A DNA stretch of 6,442 bases from an uncultured Litorilinea sp. (GTDB lineage: Bacteria > Chloroflexota > Anaerolineae > Caldilineales > Caldilineaceae), in the NCBI GenBank assembly GCA_946885925.1, contig CAMPHP010000189.1, forward strand, positions 1 through 6,442, written 5' to 3'. Below the pieces are notes generated by a model. It was given only the letters and a program-made list of their open reading frames with translations. It searched no databases and was not told the DNA's origin. This document shows, piece by piece, positions 5,740 through 6,442 of this stretch (position 1 is the first letter of the stretch; every line of letters begins with the position of its first letter). A program made the position numbers and the translations under genes.

Positions 5740-5811
5740 CGAGTCTATACGGTTATTGCTCTATGTCCCAGGGCCTGAATAAGTCTTTACTCAAATCTTA
5801 GAAGTTAGAAC

Positions 5812-6442
5812 ATGTCTGACATTGCGATTCGCGTTGAAAATCTCGGCAAGAAGTACATTATTGGTCACCAGGCTCAGAATGGGAACTATACCGCCTTGCG
5901 AGATGTCTTGGTACAGAATGCCCGTAGCTTATGGTACAAGACCAAGGAGCTTGCACAAGGAAAGCCACTCATCCTGGGCGACACCTTTGAAGATGTGTGG
6001 GCGCTCCAAGGTATAGACTTTGAGATTCGCCAAGGTGAAGCCGTTGGCATCATTGGCCGCAACGGCGCTGGCAAAAGCACCCTGCTCAAAATCCTCAGCC
6101 GCATTACTGAACCATCTACGGGCCGCGTTACCCTCAATGGACGCGTCGCCAGCCTCTTAGAAGTCGGCACAGGTTTTCACCCGGAATTATCGGGACGGGA
6201 AAATATCTACCTGAATGGTGCCATCCTGGGGATGACGCGCCTGGAGATTAAGCGCAAGTTTGACGAGATTGTTGCCTTTGCTGAGGTGGAAAGATATCTC
6301 GATACTCCGGTCAAGCGATATAGCAGCGGCATGTATGTGCGTTTGGCCTTTGCGGTGGCTGCCCATTTAGAGCCAGAAATTCTGGTGGTAGATGAGGTGC
6401 TGGCGGTAGGCGATGCTGCCTTCCAGCGAAAGTGCCTTGGAA
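5812..6442 (+). CDS. wzt: ABC exporter ATP-binding subunit, polysaccharide type (Wzt-like), 3' truncated
   Basis: The frame opens with ATG at 5812, behind a modest AGAAG site (5800-5804), and stays open to the right edge, giving 210 residues. The start is typical: [18 protein letters not shown], then the long Wzt/TagH-type insert (about 19-62) before [21 protein letters not shown]. Walker A is GRNGAGKST (82-90), followed by [16 protein letters not shown]. The Q-loop region is [20 protein letters not shown] (114-133), the ABC signature YSSGM (170-174), and Walker [14 protein letters not shown] (189-201). The YSSGM signature and the [10 protein letters not shown] string mark the glycan-exporter branch rather than nutrient importers. 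It supplies ATP hydrolysis for the permease upstream. The C-terminal part, where some Wzt proteins carry a carbohydrate-binding domain that selects finished O-antigen, lies beyond the window, so it cannot be said which type this is. Confidence 0.93.
   Translation, partial: MSDIAIRVENLGKKYIIGHQAQNGNYTALRDVLVQNARSLWYKTKELAQGKPLILGDTFEDVWALQGIDFEIRQGEAVGIIGRNGAGKSTLLKILSRITEPSTGRVTLNGRVASLLEVGTGFHPELSGRENIYLNGAILGMTRLEIKRKFDEIVAFAEVERYLDTPVKRYSSGMYVRLAFAVAAHLEPEILVVDEVLAVGDAAFQRKCLG

Overview
The window looks like bacterial chromosome of fairly balanced, slightly GC-rich composition, with all recognisable genes on the + strand. The gene types suggest a member of the Chloroflexota (Anaerolineae, Caldilineae or Chloroflexia-like). 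They are a TolB/PD40-type propeller, a HerA ATPase with a separate barrel protein, a secreted SBBP-type propeller ending in an aromatic/proline tail, and a Wzm/Wzt exporter whose ATPase wording resembles Chloroflexota and cyanobacterial homologues. This placement is inference from recalled family resemblance; no database was searched.

Layout. Bases 2-373 are the 3' end of a TolB-like WD40/PD40 protein that starts outside the window. Bases 374-576 hold no full-size gene, only a 22-codon mini-ORF (484-552) with a clear ribosome binding site. Bases 577-2894 are a two-gene unit: a 206-residue protein that reads as a stand-alone HAS-barrel, then a HerA-type hexameric DNA-translocase ATPase (preferred start 1215). 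The 266 bases after it contain an 11-bp tandem repeat overlapping a possible extended -10 promoter, and a 10-codon mini-ORF whose stop overlaps the next start. Bases 3161-4687 encode a secreted 508-residue protein made of seven repeats of exactly 65 residues, most likely a seven-bladed beta-propeller. The next gap carries four tandem copies of a 13-bp unit (4768-4819). Bases 4850-5707 encode an ABC-2 polysaccharide-export permease (Wzm type), and 5812 to the window end is the N-terminal two-thirds or less of its ATPase partner (Wzt type).

How the genes work together. The HAS-barrel/HerA pair probably forms a DNA-processing machine in which the accessory protein docks on, or substitutes for part of, the HerA N-terminal ring. 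No NurA nuclease, the usual HerA partner, is visible. The Wzm/Wzt pair would export an undecaprenyl-linked glycan and probably marks the start of a cell-surface polysaccharide locus continuing to the right. The secreted propeller may be a surface protein, but nothing in the sequence ties it functionally to either neighbour.

The most interesting points are the HAS-only protein next to HerA without NurA, the indel-free 65-residue register of the propeller, and the tandem repeats and mini-ORFs in the gaps between genes.
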